A model generated the notes under the pieces. It was not told where the DNA came from. It did not search any database and saw only the letters and a list, made by a program, of their open reading frames with translations. A stretch of DNA of 64,000 nucleotides from Melieria omissa (lineage: Eukaryota > Arthropoda > Insecta > Diptera > Ulidiidae), in assembly GCA_963971225.1 (NCBI GenBank), contig OZ020270.1, positions 17,719,817-17,783,816 on the forward strand. Reading direction: 5' to 3'. Position 1 is the first letter of the stretch. Each line of letters opens with the position of its first letter. This document shows positions 55,157-64,000 of the stretch, one piece after another. Position numbers and translations under genes: made by a program.

Positions 55157-56508
55157 CAGTGGCGCACACAGGGGGGGGGGGGGGTTTTGGGGGTTCAAAC
55201 CCCCCCCCCAAAATTTCTAAGTTACATATATTGAGTTTGAAGCCGTTGTTCGGAGCAGCACTAAACATTTGAAATCAATAACCTATAAGTTGCAACTCTG
55301 TAAACTAATTTCGAATCATCTACACACACACTCTTGTAAATTACAACTTCGTATTCTACTCATTCTGTACTCATATTGTCACTCAAAACTCCTACTATAA
55401 AAGATGCATTGTAAGCGATCTAATTTCACTTCTGTCGTGATTACGAACTAATAAACTTCGAAATATTTGAATACATCATCTTTGAACAATAGGTGGCGCA
55501 AACTAGTGCCTCCTCAAAACAGCCGTATATTCTCAGAAGATGACTTCACAGACAAATTTTTACATAGCTAATTATTTGTAAACATACAAAGTTCATGCTA
55601 ATATCGAAATATTTACAAAGCTGATTTTATTACATATTTTTAGTAAGTTAGAGTTAAGATCCATTACGACCAATTCACCTCAAACGTAAACATTGATTTC
55701 TATCGAACAGGTGTCATTGACCATCTCTATTTATCAGCTGACATTGTCCGTCTCTATCGGTCAGCTGACATTTCAAATAAGTTCAAAACACAATGAAGCG
55801 CCAGAAGAATTTGCCCAGCTTTTTTGAGAAAAAATCAAAATTAAATGAAATTTGAGGTGAAAACGAATATATTTTAATCTATTTGAAATGTACAGTGTTT
55901 AAAATTGTTTTTTAGATTGTTCTGAGTCCACCATTGCAGCGGAAATTTCTCCTACAACAGAAGACAACAAATGTGGGCAAAATCCTGCAAATGGAAATTT
56001 AGGTAAACAAGTAAGAACTATAATTAAACTTAAAATTAATACTTGAAATTGTTAGGTTGTGCTGAGTCCACAGTTAAATCAAACAGAACAGAACAGCACA
56101 TACAAATCGGGCACAAAAATGATATTTCCAATTTCGTGCACCAAACGCTTAGCAATGAAGCATTAGAAGCATAGAATGAAGTATTTAATTATTTATATGG
56201 AATAATGTACATATTTGTGTTGAATTACTTAAATCAATGAGATCTCATTTCAATGTTCTGTGTTCACATATGTATGTTTATATGTATTTTCTAAACTTTT
56301 TTCTAACTTTTCTAATTAAATGTTGCTTAAAAAACCTTAAATCGTATTGGATAAATTGTTGGGTGAGTGATTGTTTTTTATGACAATGTTTATACACATA
56401 TTTGGTTAATAATTATAGGTTTGTACATATAGAGAAACATTTTTTGAAATGGCCGCAAAATGTATCTACGAAAACCCCCTCCAAAATTAAATCCTGTGTG
56501 CGCCACTG
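55157..56508 (+). mobile_element. hAT element (Zaphod/Blackjack-type ends), 1352 bp
   Basis: Exact 8-bp duplication AGTAGTAG (55149-55156 and 56509-56516). Termini are perfect 16-bp inverted repeats CAGTGGCGCACACAGG. Runs of G and C follow the left end. It retains only the first exons of a transposase gene, so it is a deletion derivative. Confidence 0.9.
55793..56175 (+). pseudogene. hAT transposase N-terminal exons (ZMYM1-like)
   Basis: Begins MKRQKNLPSFFEKKSKLNE, the N-terminus typical of Blackjack/ZMYM1-like hAT proteins. Later stretches encode DCSESTIAAEISPTTEDNKC and SNFVHQTLSNEALEA, separated by intron-like gaps with GTAAAC and TTTTTTAG-type borders. The frame stops before the zinc finger and catalytic parts. 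The exon model is tentative. Confidence 0.5.
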
Positions 56509-56650
56509 AGTAGTAGTGTAAAGTAGAGCAAGCGTAAATTTGTAAATAAAGCGATTGTTAGTTTTGACTACGTTGCGCTGAATAATTGAAGTTGTTTTAT
56601 TTTCAAAACCAATCCAAACGAACCTGTGAAGTAATTTTCGTAACACATAT

Positions 56651-57302
56651 TATTTTAAGGAAAAAGTATGAAAAGTGATGAAAATGGCTATGGTACATTT
56701 TTGCTATTATTTCGATGCGAATGTATATTCCACCAAATAATTTGGCTTTGTTGTATTGCTTGATGTGTCGGCTTTCATTATACACCAAATGGTTAACTGA
56801 TTTACAAAAAATTTGTATGTTTTTGACCATCAAAGAAAACCCTTAAAATTCCATATTTTCCGACTTTGAGGCCCAATTACCGCGGCATTTTAAAACTTAT
56901 AAAAATAATCGGAAAAGAAGCCGTGTGGTGTTGTTAATGCGATAACGTGAAAATCATGTCAATCAATTTTTTGGTTAGAAGCTACGATCAAAAATATGGA
57001 AAAAGTAGAGGAAAAACTGAAAAAATGACACGGTACCTATATCTCACTAACTAGAGCTGCTAGAAAAAATCTGAGGGTAGATTCGAAATTAGCGCACCCA
57101 AATTAGTAACAAACAGTAGAAAAACTCCATGCAACCGAAAAAACGTGTATTTTGTTGTCCTGTGTTACAAATTGTCCCGATTCGAAATATAAAAATATGA
57201 ATAACTTTTGAGAAGAAGCAGGTCGGATTTCAATTCGAACGGATTTTGCACCTATAACCATCAACAAATACAACCCCGATTACAGTTTTCGTCGACATTT
57301 TT
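56651..57302. other. Non-coding stretch before gypsy-4 gag
   Basis: No LTR of gypsy-4 is found here, so the 5' end of gypsy-4 is missing or not recognised. AT-rich, no domains. Confidence 0.45.
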
Positions 57303-58638
57303 GTGCAACCTATCGATGCTTCCTGCCTACCGTGGCAGGAACAAGAGGCGTCGGCCAAAGTGGAGGAATCACCTACGGCTGCTGCGTCGGTACAAAGTAC
57401 GGCTGCAGCGGCTGCGCCACCACAAGCGATGGACATGAGCCAGCTTATGGTTGCAATGAGAGGCATGCTTGAGGAAACTTCTGCGAAAATCGAGAATGTC
57501 AAAGGCATGTTCCAGGAAACGTCTGCGAAAATCGAGAATGTCAAAGGTATGTTCGAGACTTCCAATCGTGAAATGTCGGCGCAAATTGCAGCGAAACTTG
57601 AAACTACGAATCAAGAACTTTCGGCGCAAATGGCAACGAAACTGAAAATTACAAATCAAGAAATAGTGAAAATGGAATCGGCGAACCGAGAAGTAGCGGG
57701 GCGAATGGAAACCAAGCTTCAGGAAAATTCTGCGTGCTTGGAGCAGAAAGTGGAAGAAATCTCCAACAAGCTTGATGTGAAGGTGGAGCACCTGGGAGCG
57801 CAAGTGGAACACTTAGATAAACGAGTCGACGGCCTGGATGATTCTCTGAACAGACGAGTTGACGACTTGGATGAGTCCTTAAACGAACGAGTTGACAATC
57901 TGGAAGATTCGGTGAACAGAAAAATCGACGAGCGGCTTAGAGAGGTACAGCTGCGAGCAAGGGTGCAGTCGGTTGAGGAAAGTTTTGCCATAGCAGTGCC
58001 TACTTATGATGGTACTACGTCGTTCGACACATTCAAACTACAATTCGATATGGCTGCTTTGGAGAGTCAGTGGACCGATGTTAGGAAAGGTCGGAGACTG
58101 ATACTGGCTCTAAGAGGTCCTGCGGCTGAGGTAATAAAAACAGTTCCGGAAGGTTTGAGAGGTGATTACGAGACGGTCATAAGGGCGCTGGCAGCCAGAT
58201 ACAGTGACGAGCACTACAAAATGCTGTATTATTGCGAGCTGAAGAGCCGTAGGCTGAGAGCCAACGAGGCGCTGCAGACATATGCAACAGACATTGAGCG
58301 GCTCGTACAGTTGTGTTACCCGAAATTCGGCGCTGATGACCTCGAGATGATGAAGATTGAGTCATTTATTGAAGGTCTTCATGACCCAGAGACACGTCGC
58401 AGTGCGTTGATGATGGGCAAGCCAACATTTAAGGAGACGGTGACCAGCGCGATGACGTATGAGGCAGCCTGGAGGGGAAGTTTTCGACATTCATCTGTGG
58501 AAAGGCGTCGAGCCCAATCTGGACGTGTCACGCAGAGCCAGACAGTGAGCTCGGTGGCACCAGCGGGGCTGCGGGCAGTGTCATCTAGAGTCAGTTGCTG
58601 GCGATGTGGCAAGCAAGGCCACATATCACGGAACTGCC
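57303..58638 (+). pseudogene. gypsy-4 Gag with long coiled coil
   Basis: The open frame runs from about 57303, a TTG; the first in-frame ATG is 57429, so the true start is uncertain. Residues about 45-210 are repeated heptads (KIENVKGMF twice, then RVDDLDESLNERVDNLEDS), a long coiled coil likely to drive assembly. The gag domain follows (YDGTTSFDTFKLQFDMAALE, LALRGPAAEVI, YKMLYYCELKSRRLRANEAL). A zinc knuckle CWRCGKQGHISRNC is cut just after its last Cys by the RTE-like insertion. The frame is uninterrupted over about 445 codons, suggesting recent constraint or recent arrival. Confidence 0.88.
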
Positions 58639-61433
58639 TTACTTACTTACTTACTTAACTGGCCATAACAACCCGTTATCGGGTTACGGCCTGCCGCAAA
58701 ACTTCTCTCCAGGCGCCTCTGCTTCGCGCGCGCCTTCTCCAGTTGGTCACACCAAGAGATACCAGGGCCTCTTCCACTTGGTCCTTCCACCGGAGACACG
58801 GCCTCCCTCTTCGCCGTCGACCTCCAACCATCGCATCGAATGCCTTTTTCGCCGGAGCTTCGTCGTCCATGCGGCAGACATGACCGAGCCAGCGTAGCCG
58901 CTGGATGTTAATTCGCTGCGCTACGTCCATGTCCTTATACAGCTCATACAGCTCGTTATTGGTTCGTATGCGATAGTCGTCACCAACCCGAACAGGGCCG
59001 AAGATTTTGCGAAGCACCTTCCTCTCGAACACTCCAAGGGCCGCTATGTCGTTTCGTGTCATTGTCCATGCTTCAGCGCCATAGAGGAGCACGGGCAAGA
59101 TAAGCGTCCTATAGAGTGAAAGTTTTGTCGGTCGAGAGAGGTCTCTACTTCTCAATTGCCTACCGAGACCGTAGTAGCACCTGTTGGCAAGAGTTGTCCT
59201 TCGCTTTATCTCCAGACTGACATCATTGCTGCTGTTGATGGCGGTGCCAAGGTAGACGAATTCCTTGACAACTTCAAAAGCATACCTGTCGGCCTCGACG
59301 TGAGACCCTAGCCGCTGCGAGTCCCCGCGTGTAGACAGCATATACTTCGTCTTGCCCTCATTTACCACCAGACCCATTTTGGCAGATTCTCTTTCGATAG
59401 CCGCAAAGGCAGCGGTGACATCTCGCTTGTTACGTCCGATGACATCAATATCATCAGCGTAAGCAAGGAGCTGGACACTTTTGTTGAAAATTGTGCCATT
59501 ACGATGTACACCGGCCTTGCGCAGAACACTCTCCATGGTGAAGTTGAAGAGGTCGCAGGACAAAGGATCGCCCTGTCTGAAACCTCGAACGGTATCAAAG
59601 GGGTCGGAGAGGTCACTTCCAACCTTGACGGAGCTGCGCGTATTGCTCAACGTCGCTCTGCAAAGTCTAACGAGCTTTGCAGGGATACCAAGTTCAGACA
59701 ATGCGGCATATAGGCGATCCCTTATCGGGCTATCGAATGCTGCCTTGTAATCGATGAAGAGATGGTGTGTATCGATTTGGTTCTCATGGGTCTTCTCCAG
59801 GATTTGGCGTAGAGTGAATATCTGGTCGATGGTGGACTTACCAGGTCTAAAGCCGCACTGATAAGGTCCAATCAGCGCCTTGGCGAGTGGCTTTAGTCTT
59901 TCACATAGTACGCTCGTCAGGACCTTGTATGCAATGGGAAGTAGGCTGATACCCCTGTAGTTGGCGCATATTGTTGGGTCGCCTTTCTTCAGCACAGGAC
60001 AAAGGGCACTGAGGTTCCAATCGTTGGGCATTCGTTCCTCCAGCCATATTTTGCAAATGAGCTGATGTATGCACCCAATCAGCTCACCGCCGCCGGCCTT
60101 GAACAATTCAGCTGGTAGCCCATCCGGCCCTGCAGCTTTGTTGTTCTTGAGTCGCTGGATAGCGACCCGGACCTCGTCATGGCTGGGCGGTGGCACATCC
60201 ACACCGTCGTCGTCGATTGGACGTCATCTGGACATCTTCACCACTGGCGGTATTGTTCCTTTCGTCGCCTGCGAGCAGCTTGGTGAAGTGCTCCTTCCAC
60301 AACCTCAGCACACCCTGCGCATCCGTAACCAGATCCCCGTTTTCGTCTCTGCAAGAAGATGCCCCAGGCTTAAATCCTTCCGTGAGACGCTTAACTTTTT
60401 GGAAGAATTTTCGGGCGTCATTCCTGCTCCTGCACTCCTCGATTTCCTCACGCTCGCGCCTTTCTTGCTCCCGTTTCTTGCGTCTAAAAAGGCACCTCTC
60501 TTTCTTCCTCTCCTCCCGGTATTTTTCTGTCATGGCTCGCGTGGCGGCCGACTGCAGGGTCTTCTTGTATGCAGCATTCTTCACTGCAGTGGCTGCGCGA
60601 CACTCTTCATCGTACCATTGGTTTTTTGGTGGTGGGCGTCGAAAACCAAGGACATTTTCTGCGGCGACGCGCATAGAGTGGGATAAGTGAGCCCATAATC
60701 CGCCGATGTCATCAGGTGGAGAGGGGGAGCGACCGAGCTGGTTGGAGAGTTGAGCGGAGTAGGCTTCGGCTACCCCTTGTGATCGCAGCTTACTGATGTC
60801 CAGCTTTCTTCGCAAACTAGGTTGTGCGGTCTTCGCTGCGCAAAGACGCATGCGTACCTTGGCTGCAACAAGGTAGTGGTCCGAGTCGATGTTGGGTCCT
60901 CGGAACGTGCGCACATCTAGAATGATAGAAGCATGCCTTCCATCAATCACAATGTGATCAATCTGGTTGCGGGTGGATTGATCGGGGGATAACCAGGTGG
61001 CCTTGTGGATATCGAGGTGCTGGAATCTGGTGCTACTAACTACCATGTTTCGTGCCGCGGCGAAATCGATCAGCCTCAGACCGTTGTTCGAAGTGGTCCC
61101 ATGGAGGCTGAACTGCCCGACTGTGGGGCCAAAGATGCCTTCTCGCCCGACCTTTGCGTTGAAGTCCCCGAGGACAATTTTGACGTCATGGGCCGGGCAC
61201 CTGTCGTAGACGTCCTCGAGCTTCGCATAGAAGGCATCCTTGGTCGCATCGTCCTTCTCTTCCGTCGGGGCGTGCGCGCAAATCAGGCTGATGCTAAAGT
61301 ATTTAGCTTTGAAGCGGATCGAAGCCAGCCGTTCGTTCACCGGAGTGAACCGAGAGACGTGGTGGCGAAGTCTCTTGCTGACCACAAATCCGCAGCCAAA
61401 TTCGCGCTTCTCCGCATGGCAGCTGTAGTAGGA
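58639..61433 (-). mobile_element. RTE-like non-LTR retrotransposon, 5' truncated
   Basis: Exact 14-bp duplication ATCACGGAACTGCC (58625-58638 and 61434-61447). The 3' end is a short microsatellite tail (AAGT)n directly after a 3' UTR of only about 20 bp, a hallmark of RTE-type elements. The 5' end is truncated within the endonuclease. Confidence 0.9.
58676..61433 (-). pseudogene. RTE-like ORF2: endonuclease and RT
   Basis: The endonuclease part (61433 to about 60200) includes FGCGFVVSKRLRHHVSRFTP, KIVLGDFNAKVGREGIFG, NQIDHIVIDGR and SDHYLVAAKVR. Its N-terminal catalytic Asn/Glu region is lost. A frameshift near 60180-60200 precedes RT, which starts PPPSHDEVRVAIQRLKNNKA and shows NYRGISLLP, motif A FIDYKAAFDS, GFRQGDPLSC and the catalytic YADD. 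A C-terminal region with WLGHVCRMDDEAPAKKAFD ends at stop 58676. RT is open over about 500 residues, so the insertion is recent. Confidence 0.88.
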
Positions 61434-61519
61434 ATCACGGAACTGCCATCTGCGAGAAAAGCGTTCCGGACAACAGACGTCGCCAAGAAGGGCCGACGCT
61501 CTGCCACACCATTCGTGCG

Positions 61520-62325
61520 AGACCGAGCGCAGGCATCATTCGCAAGCCGAAAACGAGGGACAGATTGTGGATGTACGGTCGGTAAGAGTTCTGCAAGAGG
61601 AAGATTTGCTTGCGGAAAGGCTACAGAAGGACCAGCGCAAGGATACGGATCTCGCGAAGATCATCAAAGGCAAAGCGCAGAGATTACGGCCGGACTGGCA
61701 GGAGATGGTTGGTGAGAGCCCGATCGCGAAGGCTTACTGGGCACAATGGCAAAGTCTACGGCTGAAGAATGGCAGCCTATACCGCGAGTGGGAGAGCAGG
61801 GATGGCAGGACCAGAAAATCCCTAATAGTGGTCTTGAGAGGCCGAATCGACGATGTCATCGAGGAAAACCATAACGACTCCAGTGGAGGGCACCTAGGCA
61901 TCGCAAAAACTGTCGCCAAGATAAGAAGGCGGTTCTATTGGGTAGGGTGCCAGGAGTCTGTCGCTGAGTGGATCAGAGGTTGTAATTGGTGTTCAGCTGC
62001 GAAAGAGCCGAGGAGGAGATCGCGGAGCCGCACTCAACGAGTCGAAAGTAGGTTAACAGCGAGCTATGGTCTACGGGCTAACCCAGAAGGGTTCCAAGAA
62101 GGCGATCGGGTAATGCTCAACAACCCGCAGCGGAAGGAAAGTTTGTCTCCAAAGCTTCAAACGTCATGGGAAGGACCGTACAAGGTCATGACCAGGATTA
62201 ATGACGTGGTGTACAGGGTTCAACGCTGCGGCAACAGAAACGCCAGGTTGAAAGTAGTCCATTTGGAGCGCCTGGCGTCTTACTCCGGCGGAGCCTCGGT
62301 ACTTGTTCGGGACGAACAAGTCTAA
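61520..62325 (+). pseudogene. gypsy-4 integrase lacking its catalytic core
   Basis: After the RTE-like insertion the frame reaches VRSVRVLQEEDLLAERLQKD, the linker before integrase. The zinc finger follows (HNDSSGGHLGIAKTVAKIRR, then WIRGCNWCSAAK), with His-His-Cys-Cys complete. The frame then joins directly to the C-terminal domain (FQEGDRVMLNNPQRKESLSP, WEGPYKVMTRINDVVYRVQR) and stops at 62323-62325. About 150 residues of the core carrying the DDE triad are absent, so it cannot integrate DNA. The open frame across the deletion is notable. Confidence 0.85.
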
Positions 62326-62336
62326 GTGATGGGCAG

Positions 62337-62400
62337 TGAAACGGAAAAGGCACTCTGTGCTGTGCATGAACGCTTTTGCAAGCATACTTTTAGGCATGCA
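62337..62400 (+). repeat. gypsy-4 3' LTR remnant
   Basis: Matches the first 64 bp of the solo LTR at 54870 with two or three differences, then breaks at GCATGCA/AGTTTC where the errantivirus begins. Confidence 0.8.
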
Positions 62401-62530
62401 AGTTTCTTTATTTATTTACTTTTCTTGGAGCTTCGTGAGCTCCGTTCTACTTAAGCTGCCTTAGTGAATTAACCGCCACCAATTCTTAAACCTACCCTAA
62501 AGCCCTACTCCGTGCGCGCCGTATCGTTTC

Positions 62531-62649
62531 GCTGATCTTGCAGCTCGTGCAAGCGATCGATCGACCATCAGCAGCAATGTCCACGATTCGCTGATCTTGC
62601 AACCCGTGCAAGAATCGAACGATCGATCGCCAGCAGCATTGTTCGAATC
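62531..62649. repeat. 59-bp tandem duplication in the errantivirus LTR region
   Basis: Two diverged units starting GCTGATCTTGCA at 62531 and 62590, each with GATCGATCG and CAGCAGCA blocks. They may be regulatory repeats of the LTR or its upstream region. Confidence 0.7.
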
Positions 62650-62758
62650 TGCTGACGGCAGCTACCGCGAAGTAGCTGGGTCGGTGGCCTGCGCTGGCGA
62701 CGACGACAGCAGTGTTGTTTGCTTACGCAACGATGTAGCGGGCTGCAGAGTCGCCGGT

Positions 62759-64000
62759 TTAGTTTGTGGCGGCGGGTTGCGACGTCGTCGGGTTAACTCC
62801 TCCCTTGCTTAGATCAAGGCCGCCCTCGGTCTTGGCCAAATTTCCTACGACCTCACGGAGCTCGATTTTCCTGCTTCTCTTCTTTCGGCGCCGTTTTATT
62901 ACCAAGATTGCGTAGCAAGCAATGAAGAGGATAGAGGTTAAGCAACAGGCCACCAGAGGGTGCGTCACCAATTTTTGCTTCATTTCGCCAATAAAATGCA
63001 GGTTCTCCATGTTCATTCGGTGCAGGAGGGGAAGACTCAAGATGTCCTGATGGCCAGTTATGTTTAGCAGGGGGAGCGCAGCCGTAATAGGTTGACGCAT
63101 CGGAACTCCTTTCCGGTTGACATACGTGGTGCCGTTGATTTGGACTTCTCCCTCAAATGTCAGGAGATAAGTGCCGGTGACAGTTCTTTCAGTATCACCA
63201 GTCCCTTGCACCCTGACAGTACCGTCATTGATTACAACGATACCGTCGTCTATGACAACTAATGGGTCCAGATGGTTAGGACGAGTTTTGCAATGTGCCA
63301 CGCCGCCGGAGAACAATTGTAGAGCGCAGGTCGAATCAGTCCTTTCCCTGCAGAATGTCGACGTTGTTGTTGGGGCGCACTCAACGACCGCCACCGTCAG
63401 TCCACTACAGTCGGCCACGACGCTACTATCCAGAAGAGACAGGACCATTCCGTTGTGCGCGACCGGGAAAATGCTAACTTTCTTACAACTAAGCTTAGGT
63501 TTAGGGTACTTTATAATAATATGTAGAACATCATTATTCTGCAAAACCTTAATACTAGATACTTCCATAACTTCCGCTACACTTACACTTGTGAGCTGCT
63601 CGTTAACCACTAGCTTTATGTCCGAATCATCTAGGACTGTCGGATTTACAACGTTTATTTTAGCTAGTGCAATAGAAAGCATTAAGTTCTGAATTTCATT
63701 TGTTAGAATTCTATTTCTGGCCAAGGCAACCTCATAGAGGTGAGCAGTGTCAATTTGTTTCTTCTTGGCCTCCCCAAGGAGAGAGTTGACAGTCTCAGTA
63801 AGTTTATTTATTCGCTCTTGAGTTTTTGTATTAATGACTACCTGTCTGTTGTTTGAATCAATGAGCTGCGCCTGATCGAATTTTACCTGTTCGAAATCAT
63901 CAAAATCGGGAGTACCGGCAACTACTTTCAGGGCTGTGCCTAAAAAATTCAAACTTCGGACTTGTCTATGGTGGATGTCTAGGGTTGAGAGAAGTGCCCA
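62759..64000 (-). CDS. Errantivirus envelope protein, C-terminal part
   Basis: The minus-strand frame is open from the window edge to stop 62759-62761, over 410 residues, and its N-terminus lies outside. It has an R-x-x-R furin-type site near 63960 followed by a hydrophobic, Gly/Ala-rich fusion-peptide-like stretch, a heptad helical region (about 63900-63650), a Cys-containing ectodomain, and one membrane segment near 62900-62960 followed by a Lys/Arg-rich cytoplasmic tail. This order fits baculovirus-F-like Env proteins of 17.6/ZAM-type errantiviruses, which fuse membranes. The frame has no visible break. Whether the element is active cannot be judged from this part. Confidence 0.85.
   Translation of the reverse strand, partial: WALLSTLDIHHRQVRSLNFLGTALKVVAGTPDFDDFEQVKFDQAQLIDSNNRQVVINTKTQERINKLTETVNSLLGEAKKKQIDTAHLYEVALARNRILTNEIQNLMLSIALAKINVVNPTVLDDSDIKLVVNEQLTSVSVAEVMEVSSIKVLQNNDVLHIIIKYPKPKLSCKKVSIFPVAHNGMVLSLLDSSVVADCSGLTVAVVECAPTTTSTFCRERTDSTCALQLFSGGVAHCKTRPNHLDPLVVIDDGIVVINDGTVRVQGTGDTERTVTGTYLLTFEGEVQINGTTYVNRKGVPMRQPITAALPLLNITGHQDILSLPLLHRMNMENLHFIGEMKQKLVTHPLVACCLTSILFIACYAILVIKRRRKKRSRKIELREVVGNLAKTEGGLDLSKGGVNPTTSQPAATN

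Larger units (their letters stand above)
54870..56645 (+). repeat. Solo LTR of a gypsy-4-type element, split by a hAT element
   Basis: Starts TGAAACGGAAAAGGCACTC and ends TTTTCGTAACA, flanked by a 5-bp duplication CATAT (54865-54869 and 56646-56650). It has a TATAAAAG box near 55081 and AATAAA near 56546. Without the hAT element it is about 416 bp. The first 64 bp match 62337-62400, the LTR remnant of gypsy-4. The TSD implies that the internal region was lost by LTR-LTR recombination. Confidence 0.75.
57303..62400 (+). mobile_element. gypsy-4, internally deleted, split by an RTE-like element
   Basis: It consists of gag (57303-58638), a junction region, integrase pieces (61520-62325) and 64 bp of 3' LTR (62337-62400). 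Protease, RT, RNase H and the integrase catalytic core are missing. The RTE-like element at 58639-61433 interrupts the zinc knuckle region. The errantivirus at 62401 truncates its 3' LTR. Confidence 0.85.
62401..64000 (-). mobile_element. Errantivirus (insect endogenous gypsy-type retrovirus), 3' part
   Basis: Minus-strand env gene plus about 360 bp of downstream region. The left border AGTTTCTTTATTT reads, in the RNA sense, as an AATAAATAAAG polyadenylation region ending AAACT, fitting an LTR end. The internal LTR boundary cannot be fixed from one copy. The rest lies beyond the window. Confidence 0.75.

Noticed and set aside
57208..57438. Arg-rich plus-strand frame before gypsy-4 gag
   Set aside because: It overlaps the gag frame in another register and has no conserved feature.
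1..64000. A host protein-coding gene
   Set aside because: Every domain-bearing frame belongs to a retrotransposon or DNA transposon; no frame matches a cellular family that I recognise.

Overview
This window is a dense graveyard of transposable elements from an insect genome, with no host gene that I can recognise. The elements suggest a fly, possibly tephritid-like: an I-factor-type non-LTR element with a (TAA)n tail and a downstream promoter element, an errantivirus env, several Ty3/gypsy elements and a Bel/Pao element. Genus is inference; no host marker gene is present. Almost every open frame belongs to a mobile element and most are broken by stops, frameshifts or nested insertions. I dated and bounded elements from terminal repeats and target-site duplications (TSDs) read directly in the sequence.

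Layout. 1-2264: 5'-truncated I-like element on the minus strand. 2300-5510: degenerate GC-box repeats holding a 615-bp mariner deletion derivative (3912-4526). 5533-10073: PIF/Harbinger element with a Myb-like gene and a convergent transposase, interrupted by a pogo-type MITE (5646-6429) and a hAT remnant (7926-8820). 10715-15394: very young Ty3/gypsy element (gypsy-1) whose LTRs differ only in 12-bp repeat copy number. 15729-34952: a second gypsy (gypsy-2), expanded to 19.2 kb by nested insertions. The main one is a 13.5-kb span with hAT ends (20696-34242), which holds a Bel/Pao element (21428-28688), itself holding an unclassified 2.4-kb TIR element (23215-25629). The same hAT span also holds a TTAA MITE, a fold-back repeat, a Tc1 remnant and a pogo-type MITE.

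35239-44255: a third gypsy (gypsy-3, minus strand, 17.6/297-like) cut by a Harbinger MITE with a MADF remnant, a non-LTR fragment, a TTAA MITE, a long-IR Tc1 element (with a pogo-like element inside it) and two tRNA-derived SINEs. 45345-53130: a 158-bp satellite array with an orientation switch, into which a full-length I-like element (46259-51602) has inserted. 53301-56650: a Bel/Pao LTR fragment, a tRNA-like stretch and a solo LTR split by a hAT element. 57303-62400: a deleted gypsy (gypsy-4) interrupted by an RTE-like non-LTR element. 62401-64000: the 3' part of an errantivirus (env) on the minus strand, continuing past the window edge.

Nothing here behaves as an operon or pathway. The functional units are the elements' own replication genes. 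The most interesting material is structural: the 13.5-kb hAT-bounded span with subterminal ATCGAT palindromes, the unclassified 2.4-kb element with two repeated motif families, the IR/DR Tc1 element, the pogo-like element studded with forkhead-like GTAAACA motifs, and two gypsy families that share an atypical sequence before the 3' LTR.
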